DNA of 64,000 nt from Serpula lacrymans var. lacrymans S7.9 (taxonomy: Eukaryota > Basidiomycota > Agaricomycetes > Boletales > Serpulaceae): assembly GCF_000218685.1 (NCBI RefSeq), contig NW_006763290.1, positions 5,110,908 through 5,174,907 of the forward strand, in the 5' to 3' direction. A model generated the notes under the pieces. That model was not told where the DNA came from. It worked only from the letters and a program-made list of their open reading frames with translations, and did not search any database. The translations under genes were made by a program, and so were the position numbers. The first letter of the stretch is position 1. The number at the start of each line of letters is the position of its first letter. This document shows positions 1-11,005 of the stretch, piece by piece.

Positions 1-83
1 TTCAATCTGCAGCGACACAACCATCCTTATTAACCTGTGTATAAGGCAAGAGAGGAAAACGCTTGAAACCATCATCTGACAGA

Positions 84-2150
84 ATGCCCGACCTTACTCG
101 ATTGTCAGAGAATTCTGGCAACAGCGAGCGCGAAACGATATTGCGTTCCATCATTGGGGTGGCCGCAGAAATCAAACGTACAACCGCCCCACCAGCTTCC
201 GATCCTCTTACCTGCTCTCCCACCACTCGACTATCCACAGATAAACCCCCGATCCTACATACCAACCTTGAGCTCCCGACGCCTCAAAGTATCTTATGCG
301 AACTCTCCTACTTTAACCCCCCTGCGGGTGTATCACAACGCCTAGATGATCTCTTTCTTCGGAAGGCTCGCGAGTTACAATTCCAAACCCAAGCCAGTAT
401 GCGACAGACTCTGATGAAGGTCCATCTCAGCAGCGGACTATCCGAGGAATTGTCCTTTACAATATTTCACACATTCCGGTCCACATACTTCCAGAAACAA
501 TCGGACTGGAAGAAGATGATTCTCGCATCTTTGAAGTCATCTCATAAATGCAGTGTTGGTGTTGATAGTACTCATATCACTAAAGAATCGAAGAAGTTGG
601 ATGATTTTTCCTCAACGAGAAATGCTAGAGTGAGGCACAAGTTTAACCAAGTAAGTACTTAGTTATATCATCTCAATCTCGAGTTCGGTAACTAACTGTC
701 AAACCATTCGCTTACCCAGGAGTATGTGCCCATGCTCGAACTCTTTTTCCGCCAAAATCCATTTCCTTCTCATGCTGACAAGGCATTTCTTGCCAAGAAA
801 TCTGGTATGACATACCGTCAGATGCATGTTTGGGTAAGCCTATCCTCCAACTTGCCAGAATAATGTCTCTGAAGCCATGATTAGTTTCAAAACAGGCGGA
901 GTCGCACTAAGAAGGAAGGCCTAGAGGTAAAGCGAAGGCCAGAATCGCCCGTTTCTCGTGTTTATTTGGATGAATTATGCGAGCGGATGAGGGAACGAAT
1001 CATTCCTGAATGTGAGAGAATGTCAACTCCAGATTCTGATACAACAGACTCTGAGGTGGAGCATGAGGCGCGCGATGCTGTATGTTATTTTTTTTTCACT
1101 ATGCCTTGTGAATTGAGTAGCTCAGACTTGACTACGCAGAATCGTCCTCGAAATCGCTATCTGAGCGATGTGTTAGATGTGTGCGCACCACCGCATGCTT
1201 TTCCTTCTGCTTACCCTCCTTCCTGTGATTACAACCCCTTCCCGGCTCAGGGTGTGCCCTACCAGTTCTCTATACCCCAGTGGAGACGTCGCCCTACCCA
1301 AAAACTACTTCGTCCGCCACAAACAATCGACTTTGATGAAATTATAGAAATGTTTTCTCGTATGAATATGAAATGTGGCGCCGAAAAAGCTAGGAAGCAT
1401 AGAGCACACGAGCTTCTTCGGCTAGGGGGTGGAACTACCGACCTACATATACATCGTCAACCTACTGCCAAGCGCTTAGCAGCTACCTCGTCCATCACCG
1501 TCAAGCCACCACCAGCCCCCCTTCCTTCACTCATTCGGTCAACGAAGTCTTACTTACCGGTTCTTTTACCTTCCCTAATTTCCGTCCCTGCGCCCAATTC
1601 TCGATTGCATGTTTTTAATACTCCCAGCCCTCAGTCGAGACCCACGACGCTTGTGCCTGTTCCTGGAACAGAAACAACGACAAGAAAAGTTACCAGTGCT
1701 CGAAAAATCGCACCATTGCCAAAACGCATTCCAAAGGGCACGAGCATCGCACATCGTGGTATCACTCCGGCTATGTCAGAGTCCTCCGTTATTCCTTCGC
1801 TATCGTTGACGTCTCCTTCCCGAACATCCTCATATGGCTCTTCGGAAACCCGACTGTTCTCAGAGAGTAGTTCATCGTCATCTTCTCCCCGCGTTAGAAC
1901 ACCCGCCACTTCATCCAACTCGCTCCCCAGGATCGTCACTCCGACTCTCTCGATGCCTGGATTATCTCCCTATCAACAATCATCCTCTATGAGCGACCTT
2001 TTCGCTGACTCTCCAGTTGGTACGCCTTCGCAGGCTGAAAGCCTACAGCTCGACATGAACTTCTTTGGAGATCCCCACGTCGCGAAAGCATCTGACTTCA
2101 ACTTCTTTGGTATCCCACCTTCTACGAACCTCGTACATGCGCAATCGTGA
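84..2150 (+). CDS. HD2: HD2 mating-type homeodomain transcription factor
   Basis: Classical homeodomain protein of the basidiomycete A (HD) mating-type locus. After mating, HD2 pairs with an HD1 partner from a different allele to switch on the dikaryon programme in the nucleus. Exons read 84-650, 720-833, 885-1079 and 1140-2150, about 628 aa. The homeodomain lies near residues 182-243; its recognition helix (HVWFQNRRSRTKKEG) is split by the 834-884 intron right after the conserved Trp. WFQNRR is the typical HD2 type, not the atypical HD1 type. The last intron (1080-1139, GTATGT...CAG) is 60 bp and open in frame, so it could be retained. The C-terminal half is Ser/Pro-rich and ends with a doubled NFFG motif. 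ATG 84 is the first in-frame ATG after a stop at 42-44. An upstream exon cannot be excluded, and HD1 is not in the window. Confidence 0.9.
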
Positions 2151-3031
2151 TGTGATATGTAGCTCGCATTGTTTGATATCAAGCACTCCACACCACGATC
2201 CAACTAAGAGGCGTGGTGACTGTCATCTTTGATCGGGTACGCCAGGCCTTACTGTCACAAACGACCACTGCTGTACGGATCTCAGCAGCGACAAGTGGTT
2301 GACGTGCTACTCCTGCCATCAGAATTCTATGGGAATTTTAGAAGGATGGCAGGACGCTAGTCGTGCATATCATGACTTGCAATACAGTATGTGTTCTAGT
2401 CCATATTCGTTCTTCTATTCGTTCTTGAACTTATCTTAATATATCTCTGTCTACATGCCTCTTGGTTGTTTTTATTGCCTTCGTTAATGTTTTCATGTTT
2501 TATATCAGTTTTCTAACATCCGTATCTTATGGTCATATGGGTTTTATTGCTGTCTGTTGTCGTCATCTTGTACTTGCTTTCTGTACTCACTGTATTAAAC
2601 CATCATCGTGTAGCACTAGCACTCACAGCTATAGCATAATGGAGATGCTATCCATCTTTTTACTTTGTCGCAATCCGCATTGTGCGAGAACCCACGTCTT
2701 TCAAACGTGGTTGCCATTGTCTGTCACCATTGTTCGCAGCTTTAGCCATCACGGTCCCAGTTCTATGCTCAAAGCGCTGTGCCGCTTTGAGCTGCGATGA
2801 CGACCCGTTTCTTACGCGCGAGTGCTTTGACATGAAATCACTTACCATGTGAAAATCCGCTACTACTCTCCCATTCCCAAAAGCTCGCTGAATGCCTGAG
2901 AAGAAATAAATCGTATGACTAGGAACAGTAGCTAGAACAGTAACTAGGTATTACAACAGAAAGTAAAACAACAGTGTCTTCTTTTTAGTACGTCGTCTTT
3001 TTATATACTTCACTTACAGTTTGAACATGGT
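2151..3031. other. Intergenic, convergent gene ends
   Basis: Lies between the 3' ends of HD2 and the DUF7721-like gene. AT-rich with several short reading frames, none resembling a protein family. Presumably two 3' UTRs and terminator regions; no repeat or RNA gene was seen. Confidence 0.5.
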
Positions 3032-4092
3032 TTACATGAATTTGGAAGCCTAGTAAATCGCGCAATTGAATGTCTCATGAGCGCGCCATACAATATTCAA
3101 AGATCAGCAAGAAAATTCGTCTTACCAGGCCCATCAAGCTTCCGATTCCACCGCTGTTACTGCCACCAGTGGTTCCGCCTAGCTTGGACTGGACGACGAG
3201 TTTCATGACGGTCATGGCAGCGCCGTTGATCGCGTCCTGTTTGCTCCCCCCGCTTCCACCCCCGGATTTATCGAACAGTTTGCTGGCTTCAGCCATAGCC
3301 ATGCTGATCAGCTCAGTCTTGGATCCTCCGCCGCCCGAACTGCCGCCACCAGAAGTGAATTTCTGCAGGATCTAAATTTGAGTATAAAGAAAGAAAGCAA
3401 CGGTGAGAATCCTATCGCGGAGACCAAGTTGGAAGGTTTGTGTGTGCTTACCTGCATTGCTGCAGCACCACCCATAGACCCGGCGCTGAGACCGCTCGCC
3501 CCTCCCTCCCTGTAAGCTTGTCTGTGTGCATTCTGTACTTCATCTTCGTCGACCGGGTGCTCGTGTTGGGCCTGTTACATATAATCAATTAATCAAACAC
3601 CGTAGCAATCAAAAATCAGCGATCGTACGCACCCTGTTCGAGTTGACATGGTTCATCGCAGCGGCGAACATTCCGGGATCGCCAGAGCTCTCAGCGTGTC
3701 TCTGGGCAGTGTGAACTGCCTCATCGTGGTCGACTGTAAACATAAACCCGTGCCCAAGCGTGAGCTTTACGGTGCATCGCAACGCGGATGGGCAGATGTG
3801 CCAGTGATGTTACTCACAGTGCGGTCGGTCGTCCTGGGCGGGACGGTGATGGGGTGAGTTGTACTCCTGGCCACCGGTTTTGTTGACATCGGCTGGTGTG
3901 AGATCGTACGCGATCGTAAGTACGATTGTACCATCGGTGTTACGATCCAAATTGAAAGGTAACAACTCACAGTGGGACTCGCTGTACGCCTGGTATCCCT
4001 GTTTCGCGAGGTTCATAAACGTGTCCTGCGATCATGATCTAGATCAGCGAACTGCCTGTCATAAATATCAGCAGACAGGAAAACCATACCAT
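3032..4092 (-). CDS. Small Gly/Ser-rich DUF7721-like protein
   Basis: About 205 aa from seven exons. The start codon is its own last coding triplet in exon 1 (4090-4092), directly followed by an intron. Further exons include 3971-4025, 3818-3892, one starting at 3126, and a final 3032-3049 exon encoding ASKFM. The protein starts MDTFMNLAKQGYQAYSES. A hydrophilic stretch follows, then an acidic/His segment (FDHDEAV, EHPVDEDEV), then glycine-rich spacers around two conserved helices (ELISMAMAEASKLFDKS and KQDAINGAAMTVMKLVVQSK). I recognise this architecture from Agaricomycete proteins of unknown function annotated as DUF7721; that match is from memory. It has no signal peptide, membrane segment or catalytic motif. 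The function is unknown. Confidence 0.75.
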
Positions 4093-4504
4093 TATTTAGA
4101 ATTGGTGGGGATGTTGTTGGTAGGGGTGTGAGGAAATAGATATCAGGTTCTATAAACTGAGACTGAGCACCGCATCGGTAAGATCATATCTCTCCGGACA
4201 TATCCAGGTCACGGTTACTATCGGGCCAGGAACACAGCTTCATCGGTTTTCTAGTTAGGCTGCTTTTACAGCGAACATGTCTGTCCAATATGTCTTCCAA
4301 GCATAACTAGTCTACAAAAAGCTAAGCCCGATATTACTAGAAACTTCATATCGATCTTCTAGCTCCTTTTACAGAATGCTGATTATCACGGCCATCTCCA
4401 GTAAACTTCGGTTAGATTGGCAGGATTCCATAAGATACACTAGCGCAAATATACGATATTTTACACCCCAAGAAAGCGTCCATCTTCAAAGGAAAGTTAC
4501 TTCA
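4093..4504. other. Intergenic; promoter of the DUF7721-like gene
   Basis: About 400 bp between the start of the DUF7721-like gene and the 3' end of the LEA-like gene, both on the minus strand. No further gene is seen; it should hold the promoter of the former and the 3' UTR of the latter. Confidence 0.5.
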
Positions 4505-5481
4505 TCACGCTACGCTTGTCTTCAACTTCCCCTCAGCCTGCTTGTCTCCAGAAACTGTCGTTGTCGTCGGGCGAGGTGCAACCCCTTCTTTCCCTTCTAG
4601 CGGTGTGCTCGTAGCCGGGATACCCGTACCAGCTGCCGTATTCGCTCCTGGTGGGGTCACCGAGCCCGTAGGACCTGTGCCCAAACCCAAATAACCTTGT
4701 GCCGTCTCCTTTGCCTTGTCCATATGAGGCTGTAATGCAGCCTTCGCATCGGATATGCGTGGCTCGACTGTGGTCCGTGCGTTGTCGATGTGTGGCTGGG
4801 CAGCGGCTTGTGCAGAGGAGAGGTATTGTTGTGTGGTACCGATCGCAGAGGAAGCACCCGTTTGAAGCTTGGACAGCACATCTCCAGTGGTACCCTGGGC
4901 TGTCGCGACCTTTGCAGACCCCGTGCCAGACCCATTCTGCGACCCACCCTGAGGCTGAGAGTTCTGCTCTCCTCCTTGCAAGTAACCCTACAATCAAACA
5001 AGCACAATTTTAACCACCGCATGCAACCCTAAAGTGAAAATTCGACTAACCTGTGCCGACGACAGGACGCTCCCGGCTATTGACTTGGCCTGATCAAGAT
5101 ACCCCACACCGGTCGCCTTTGCGACATGCACGTCATTGTGCCCTTCAGCCACTGCAGCATTCGTCGTCTGTGCAGCTTGACGCTGGAACTCATCGAGCTT
5201 CGATCCTCCCTCTCCCGTCATCTCAGGGCCCATCCCTTGAGCAGCTTGAGCCGCCTTCTCACCCGCCCCTTTCGCCTGCTCGGCATTCTCTTCGACTTGG
5301 TGCGCGACGCGCGAGTTTGGTGCTTCTGCCTGCGCGCTCGCAGCTGTGGTCTCGTGTTTTACGCGCCTACAGTAAGTATTATCAGCATCACTCCAACGAC
5401 TGGGACAAGAATGCAGACATACTCGACACCCTGAGCCTCGTCGACATTGAATATCGATCCCTGTTGTACTTTGTTGGACAT
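4505..5481 (-). CDS. LEA/perilipin-like amphipathic repeat protein
   Basis: 285 aa from exons 5423-5481, 5051-5366 and 4505-4987, all joining in frame. The start is MSNKVQQGSIFNVDEAQG. The rest is rich in Ala, Gln, Thr, Glu and Lys, lacks Cys and hydrophobic membrane segments, and looks helical or disordered. Residues about 188-220 form three successive 11-residue units of pattern x-Q/E-P-H/R-I/M-D/S-x-A-R/K-x-x. Such 11-mer repeats are known from perilipins, apolipoproteins, LEA proteins and synucleins, where they form amphipathic helices on membranes or lipid droplets. A lipid-droplet or stress-protective role is therefore an inference. The promoter has a TATA box and CRE-like GACGTCA sites, which fits stress induction. 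No exact family name is recognised. Confidence 0.75.
4703..4801 (-). repeat. Three 11-residue amphipathic repeats (coding)
   Basis: Within the LEA-like gene, three consecutive 33-nt units encode AQPHIDNARTT, VEPRISDAKAA and LQPHMDKAKET. Pro at position 3 and Ala at position 8 are invariant; positions 5 and 9 are conserved in character. Confidence 0.7.
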
Positions 5482-5549
5482 GTTTGTTAATGAAATGATA
5501 ATGGATGTTGTATGTGAATTGTAGAGAAACGTACGAAAATGAGTGCTCC

Positions 5550-5555
5550 TTTATA
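5550..5555 (-). promoter_or_regulatory. TATA box of the LEA-like gene
   Basis: TATAAA on the minus strand, about 70 bp upstream of the ATG at 5481, a usual place for a fungal core promoter. Confidence 0.5.
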
Positions 5556-5593
5556 CTTGAGAGTCTACCCCACAGAGGCCTGGATAGACCATC

Positions 5594-5660
5594 GACGTCA
5601 TGCACAGTGTTTTGGACGGAGTGGAGATAAACCAATCAGGACGTAACGACGTCAGTGACG
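5594..5660. promoter_or_regulatory. Cluster of CRE/bZIP-like sites (GACGTCA, TGACG)
   Basis: GACGTCAT at 5594-5601, GACGTCA at 5648-5654 and TGACG at 5656-5660, about 110-180 bp upstream of the LEA-like start. ATF/CREB-type bZIP factors bind TGACGTCA in fungi and often control stress genes. Binding here is inferred. Confidence 0.4.
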
Positions 5661-6061
5661 ACATTTGCCTTTTCAGGTCACACCCTTGGAATAGGCGCTA
5701 CAGCTCTGAAGTGTAAAAGACATACAAGCGGTTACTACAAAAGCTTGGAATGCTACACATTGAAATATTGAATCAAAGTGCAGTGTGAAATTGATCGCGA
5801 GGTATAACACATCTTTACAGGCAAAGAAGTAAAGAGTAAAGGGAACAAACAAACATGCATGGAAATATGGAGTATCATGGGTTGGGTATCGCGAGAACAT
5901 GCAATGAACAAGCTCAAACAGGGCAAGACATGAAAGTGTGGAGAATATAAACGTACACGCGAGGGGAAAATGAAAATCGAGAAATGGAAGAAATGAAAAC
6001 GAAAACGCGTGATTTGTCCGCTGTTATGAATAACATTTTTGAAAAAAATTTCACCATTGCC

Positions 6062-9000
6062 TTACGCACGAGTGGCAGAATCCTCCCATGATCCCATCTT
6101 CAAAAATTTGGCCAGAACCTCTTCAGAGCTCCTCTTGAACACCTCAACACCTCTAGCAGGGTCCCATACCCGTCCAGCCTTCCTCCCAGATCCAACACTA
6201 GAGGGCGATGCGAACGGCTCACCCTCAGGTGGAGACACAGGCCCTGCAGACGACAACGGGGATGCCTCGTTCGACCCCTGCCGATCAGATGGAGAAGGCG
6301 TGCTCGTCGCCAGCGCTTTCGCTCTCGGAGTCGTAACAATCGTTGGTGCAGAAGCTCGGGAAGGTGAAGACGCTGGTGGAGAGCTAGCAGCACGCGGGGA
6401 TAACAACCTGGTAGGCGAGCCTGTCAAAGCAGCTGGAGAGTCCATCTCTGACGGATCTCCTCCAAAAACGACATCTTCTGCCATTATAGGTGGAAGTAGG
6501 TTCGACCCCGTAGAAGGCGGCCACTGACGCCTCGTCACACTAGCAGTGCGAACTCGCTGCTGCTTGGTTGTAGCATCCGCATTAGTGACGGCGACGACAG
6601 GCAAGGGGTCAACTTGGGTGCTCTGATCTCGACGCACTTTGGGCACGGTCTGTATACCCGTAGAACGATATTTGACCCTTTTCGCCCTGGACGACAGACT
6701 CGCACTTCGAGATCGTCCCTTTGACGTCTCGTTATCACTATCCGAATCCACCTCATCCTCAACATCCCCGTCCTGGCTACTCGCCTCCGCCTTGTCGCTC
6801 CACGCACGACTCCCTCTCTTCCCTCCATCACTCGTATCCTCAAAAGCTGGCCCAAGAGGCTGAGCTTGCGGAGGACGAACAAGACGCGATGCATACTTTT
6901 GGATACTAGGAACATTGTCCCATGCATTCGCATATGTCAACGATGGCGGGAAACCCATCAGTGGAGATGGCATAACAGGTATCGTTAACCCCGCCCTTCC
7001 CTTCCTCTCTGGGGTCGTAGGAGCCTCGGGCGGCGGTGCAGATCGCAAAAATACAGCACCAGGAGGGGGGGACTCGTTCTCAGGGAACACCCGACCAGGA
7101 ATCTGCCTAGGCCTTCCCTCCCATGGGAAAATGCGCTTCACCTTGGTGCGATCTGGACTAGGAGAAGCAGCCGTTTCGTCTGACCCAGGACCGGTCACAT
7201 GTCGATAATGCCCCTCGCGCACGAGCGACTCAGGGATTTCAGGCTGTGGGGGAGGGCGAAACAAAGAATGCTGAGAAGGTGGAGATGTCAGGTTGGTGCT
7301 CGTAGAGCTAGAAGTAGATAGCGAGGACGAGGATGCGGACATGGACATGAACGACTGATGTGGGCGGTCGCTGGCTCTGGTAGGAGACTGGTCCCACGCA
7401 TTCATGAAATAATTGTCCATAGGGAACGACGTCGACGGGGTAGCCGTTGGCGGAGGCTCAAGAGCTGGATTCCAAGACACTAAGGGAGGTGACGCTGGTC
7501 GAGGCCGTTCGACCCTGTGCAATGTGCCACCAGGCGTCTCACCAACAATCTCAGGTGTAACGGGCTTATAAGGTGCAGGCACGTAATGCAATGGCGTTGG
7601 CGGCAGCGAGAGCATGCGAACATGGGGAGCAGGCGGAAGCTCGTTAGGCCCAGGGGTGGGAAGAGTTGTCCATCTCACTGGTGACTCTGTTGGAAGCTTC
7701 GCCTTGCTGGCAATAGGCGTCGAGGGTCCAGAGTCAGGCTGTGCTGGGACCTGAGGACTTTGCTCTGGTTCTTTAGGTATAGCCATATCCAATGTCTTCG
7801 TCTGTTCCGCCGTTTTTGGGCGCATCAAATCGATGCGCCCATCGATTGGCATGCTCCTGTACTCGCCCTCTCCACTGGCTCGATCAGTTTGAAGAAGGCT
7901 CCATGAGCTCATACCCTGTACGGCAAGGCGGCGGAGGTCATCCAGACCGAGCGCACCACCGACAGGTACGACAGTCGTGTCGAGGACCTCAGCACCAGAG
8001 GCGCCTTGCTCGTTCCACGCAGAGACATACCTGCGCACCTCAAAATCGGTATCAGGTGCAATGGTATGCGAGCGATAATGTCTGTCATAAACAGAGTACC
8101 ACTTGTCGACGAGAGAGGAGTAGTCGTATGCTTGTGGTGTATTTACATTGGTTGCGCTATCAGTCTGAGAAAGTTTGGTGGAAGCGGCAGACCCAGGGGC
8201 ACGGTATGCGATGGAATTCCAAGGTTTGTTGGTTCCGATGAAGTGGATTGCAGAGATGTTTGACCCGAAACGTTCGTAAGCAGGCGCATATCTGGAGCAA
8301 AAAATCATCAGCAAAGGTAGAATAGTAAGTTATGAAGTGGATTACTGACGTATACGCAGCAGTTGGAGTGGTATTATAGGTAAAACTGAGTCTATTCCAG
8401 TCCCCTCCTCTCCATTCATTGAGCAGGCCTTGGTCACCACCATCCCAGCTTCCTCTGGTTTTGAGAAGTTCCTGTATATTATTATAATGGTCATCCCCAG
8501 GTGAGAGAACCATCATGCCCGAGTTAAATATATCGGGCCATCCGACATCTGGAACCGCCGAAAACTCATGCGGCAATGTGAATAGGTGAGAAAGAGGGCG
8601 AATTGGAAGAATGTCTGCATCGAGGAATATGACTTTGGAATATTGCGTGAGACGAAAAACATGGATTTTTGTGATGACTGTGTTGAGATCTGGACGGCCT
8701 GTGGAACACGACAATGTAGTTAGCACATATATCTTTATGAATTGATAAGCAGAGTCCGGGAAGGATCAAAGCCTCATGACCAGCAGTATAACGATGAGTA
8801 AAGTGTATTCCCCAGATTGCGGGGTTGATGTACCAAAAAGGTACAGCTGCGGGACCGAGCTCCCGGTGCAAAGAGAAAACACGCCAATGTAAAGCGCCCA
8901 GAATTGAAGAGATAGATAGGCATTCTCTCGCTGCCAACAAAAATGAACTGAGAAGACTCACCAAGTAAAGTCAAGCCCTTGTCATCTTCCTGGCTGATGA

Positions 9001-9223
9001 CTTCGACACCAATAACGACATCGAATGCTCTTCTGAGCAGTTTTATAGTAGAAACATCGAGAGTTTCTGGGGTTACGAGACATGCAGTTTCATATGCAGG
9101 GGTGTCCTTTGATTCTTGTAGGTTTGCGTGCACGTCCTTGAGTGCAGCAGCGAGTGCGAGTGCCCCTGGCAAATACGAGTCCGATGTTAAAAGAGATACA
9201 AAAGCAAAAGGAGTGGATGTCAT
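6062..9223 (-). CDS. Glycogenin-like glycosyltransferase family 8 protein
   Basis: Self-glucosylating primer of glycogen synthesis, using UDP-glucose and Mn2+ in the cytosol. Exons 8962-9223, 8350-8698 and 6062-8291 join in frame to about 946 aa. The N-terminal 280 residues are a GT8 domain. They show TSDSYLPGALALA, the DxD motif FLDADILPI, PDVGWPDIFNSGMMVL, DGGDQGLLN and the C-terminal HFIGTNKPW. The remaining 660 residues are Pro/Ser-rich and probably disordered. They carry a conserved fungal FPWE segment (KVKRIFPWEGRPRQIPGRVF) and two NAWD motifs. The second, NAWDNVPSIQKYASRL, resembles the glycogen-synthase docking motif of animal glycogenin. The first intron (263 bp) is much longer than others here, but the splice restores LLGRPDL. 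Glycogenin genes have been reported near basidiomycete mating loci, which fits the neighbours. Confidence 0.92.
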
Positions 9224-10882
9224 GGCGGGCGGGAAACAAGTGCGGATTGTGCAGAACGAGACAACTTATAGGGAAAGAATACAAGTTAAGTTAAATAGAA
9301 AAACACTAGAGAGAGGATATAGCGGATATTCCAGGTTCAACCAGGTGAAGGAATACACTCCAACGAGCCAATCACATCTCACACCGCACCAAATACACGT
9401 AAAGCCGTCGGCATTTCTTATCTACACTCAGAAAAACACCGTCCATCGTGTTTCTTGGCCACCACCATCGCCCAGCGCGTTCAGGAGCTTAGGAGAATAA
9501 TCATTGCCATTGGAGAACGACGTTGGAGCTGGCATGGTGCTAGTGCTACTGGGACGGCAGGCGCGTCAGCTGGACTGCAAACCCTACACATGACTGCCAG
9601 TGATCAGTGGATATCTCAGACTGGTAACGTTATGCTGTCAACAGGTGCTATTTACTCCCACAGGTCACATCTTTGCTTTTAGGAGAACTCCTATCAAGTT
9701 CTGTTACCTTGCTGTCGTCATATAATTCCCTCTTTAGCTCGTCTTCCCTCTCGAATCGCTACGACCACTGCTGGTCGGCTGTTGGTATTCTTTGAGCCAT
9801 ATTCGCAGTCGCTGTTGGAACGGAGCGCTCCGAGGACAATTCAAAGACATCGCGCATTCGGTCACAAAGTGCGTCATTTCGAAGTCAAGTCCCGCTCAAT
9901 CTGCTATATGGACGTTTCTGGAACCCCAGGATTCCTTCGAAGATACCGAGACAAGTGCTTATTTGGTTACTCTAACTCTAGTCTGGACAACGCGACTACG
10001 GCAATGCCCTACTTTTTCAAAACCAACCATTGCATTCTCAACTTTTCATAATCCTGGACATCCCTGTCGCATGGGAAGTGCGCATTACATCATTCGAAAG
10101 CCACTGGGTTATGTATTCCCGCTTAACAGACTACGTGCGTTGATCTAGATTTGCTGTCATCATCATTGTACTGATCTCGCAACTTACTTCCGGCCGGCTC
10201 TCAACTCAGGCGCGTAGTGCACTCGGACTCGCATATTCATAGATGCAGACACGGTTGTATAGACTTGCTATAATGTCACACTACATTGTGGTTTCAAGTT
10301 ATTTTGGGAATGGAATCTCTCCAGCATAGTATGACCTCTCGATGTATCGCCTGGCACAGTATCACGATTAGATTATTGGGTGAGTGCACGAGTGTGAACA
10401 ATATCTCTTACGTATCTTACGATTGGAGGTGTACAATTCAGCCACCTGTAGCGCCCGACATGTATGGTGAAGGCTAAGCGCTGAGCTCTGAATTAATTGT
10501 GATTGACGTTGGTGCAGGTCCGCGTGACCATGACTTAGTGGTATCTCGGATGCATCATCGTCTGCCCTGCATTAACAGTTTCCACCTCAATCACCTTCAC
10601 ACGTGTCAGCGTTGAATAGGAAACAATCAAGTATTCCGGTCTGCTGCAGTTATGAATTTCTGGTTAGTATGGGCGAGCAATGGTAGGGCATTACCGGAAG
10701 CTGCCATCGACCGGTAATCGGGCACCCCGGTATTGTTATCTTTTTCAGAAATGCCTTGGCTTCCGATTCGTATGTGCACAGGATGTGCAAGCTATACTAT
10801 TCCTTCGACTACAGCTTCACCCCCTTTCCAGGGATTGCAGTGTTAAATGGTTTGCTTTGTTCGCTTTCGGTGACCTGGTCAA
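9224..10882. other. Gene-poor region with decayed receptor-flank duplicate
   Basis: About 1.7 kb with only short reading frames interrupted in all frames. Part of it (10287-10425) is clearly related to sequence downstream of the STE3 relic. The segment 9224-9450 is the glycogenin promoter. I could not find recognisable receptor transmembrane exons in it. Best read as an old, eroded duplicate. Confidence 0.55.
10287..10425 (+). repeat. Degenerate direct repeat, left copy
   Basis: Aligns by eye with 12872-13010 over about 139 nt. Shared blocks include TGGTTTC, GGAATGGAAT, CTCTCGATGTATC, GCCTGGCAC, ATTATT and ACGAGTGT. Both copies translate to related peptides (WFQVILGMES versus WFRVILGNGI; LLGECTSVNNISYVSYD versus LLGQWTSVNGISYIFYD). 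The left copy has an extra insertion and a small deletion. Confidence 0.7.
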
Positions 10883-10890
10883 TATATAAA
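10883..10890 (+). promoter_or_regulatory. TATA box upstream of the STE3-like relic
   Basis: TATATAAA about 115 bp upstream of the receptor ATG at 11006. It suggests that the relic may still be transcribed. Confidence 0.45.
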
Positions 10891-11005
10891 AGCTGATACT
10901 TTAAGATAACGGTGATCGTAGATCTTGTCTTCACCGCGAAAGACAATCCCAGTCAGCTTGAACTCACGGCTACAACTCAAGTTCATCTTGGATACTGTTC
11001 TAAAG

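Larger units (their letters stand above)
5482..6061. other. Promoter region of the LEA-like gene and glycogenin 3' end
   Basis: No gene seen. Proximal to the LEA-like start it holds a TATA box and CRE-like sites; the distal part is A-rich and probably the glycogenin 3' UTR. Confidence 0.5.

Noticed and set aside
2462..2800. Open frame of 112 codons with hydrophobic start, in the HD2 3' flank
   Set aside because: No family resemblance and no splice context; the composition looks like chance in AT-rich flank.
8774..8961. Open continuation of glycogenin exon 1 (MPIYLFNSG...)
   Set aside because: The frame runs into an intron; splicing 8698 to 8962 restores the conserved LLGRPDL, so this stretch is intronic.
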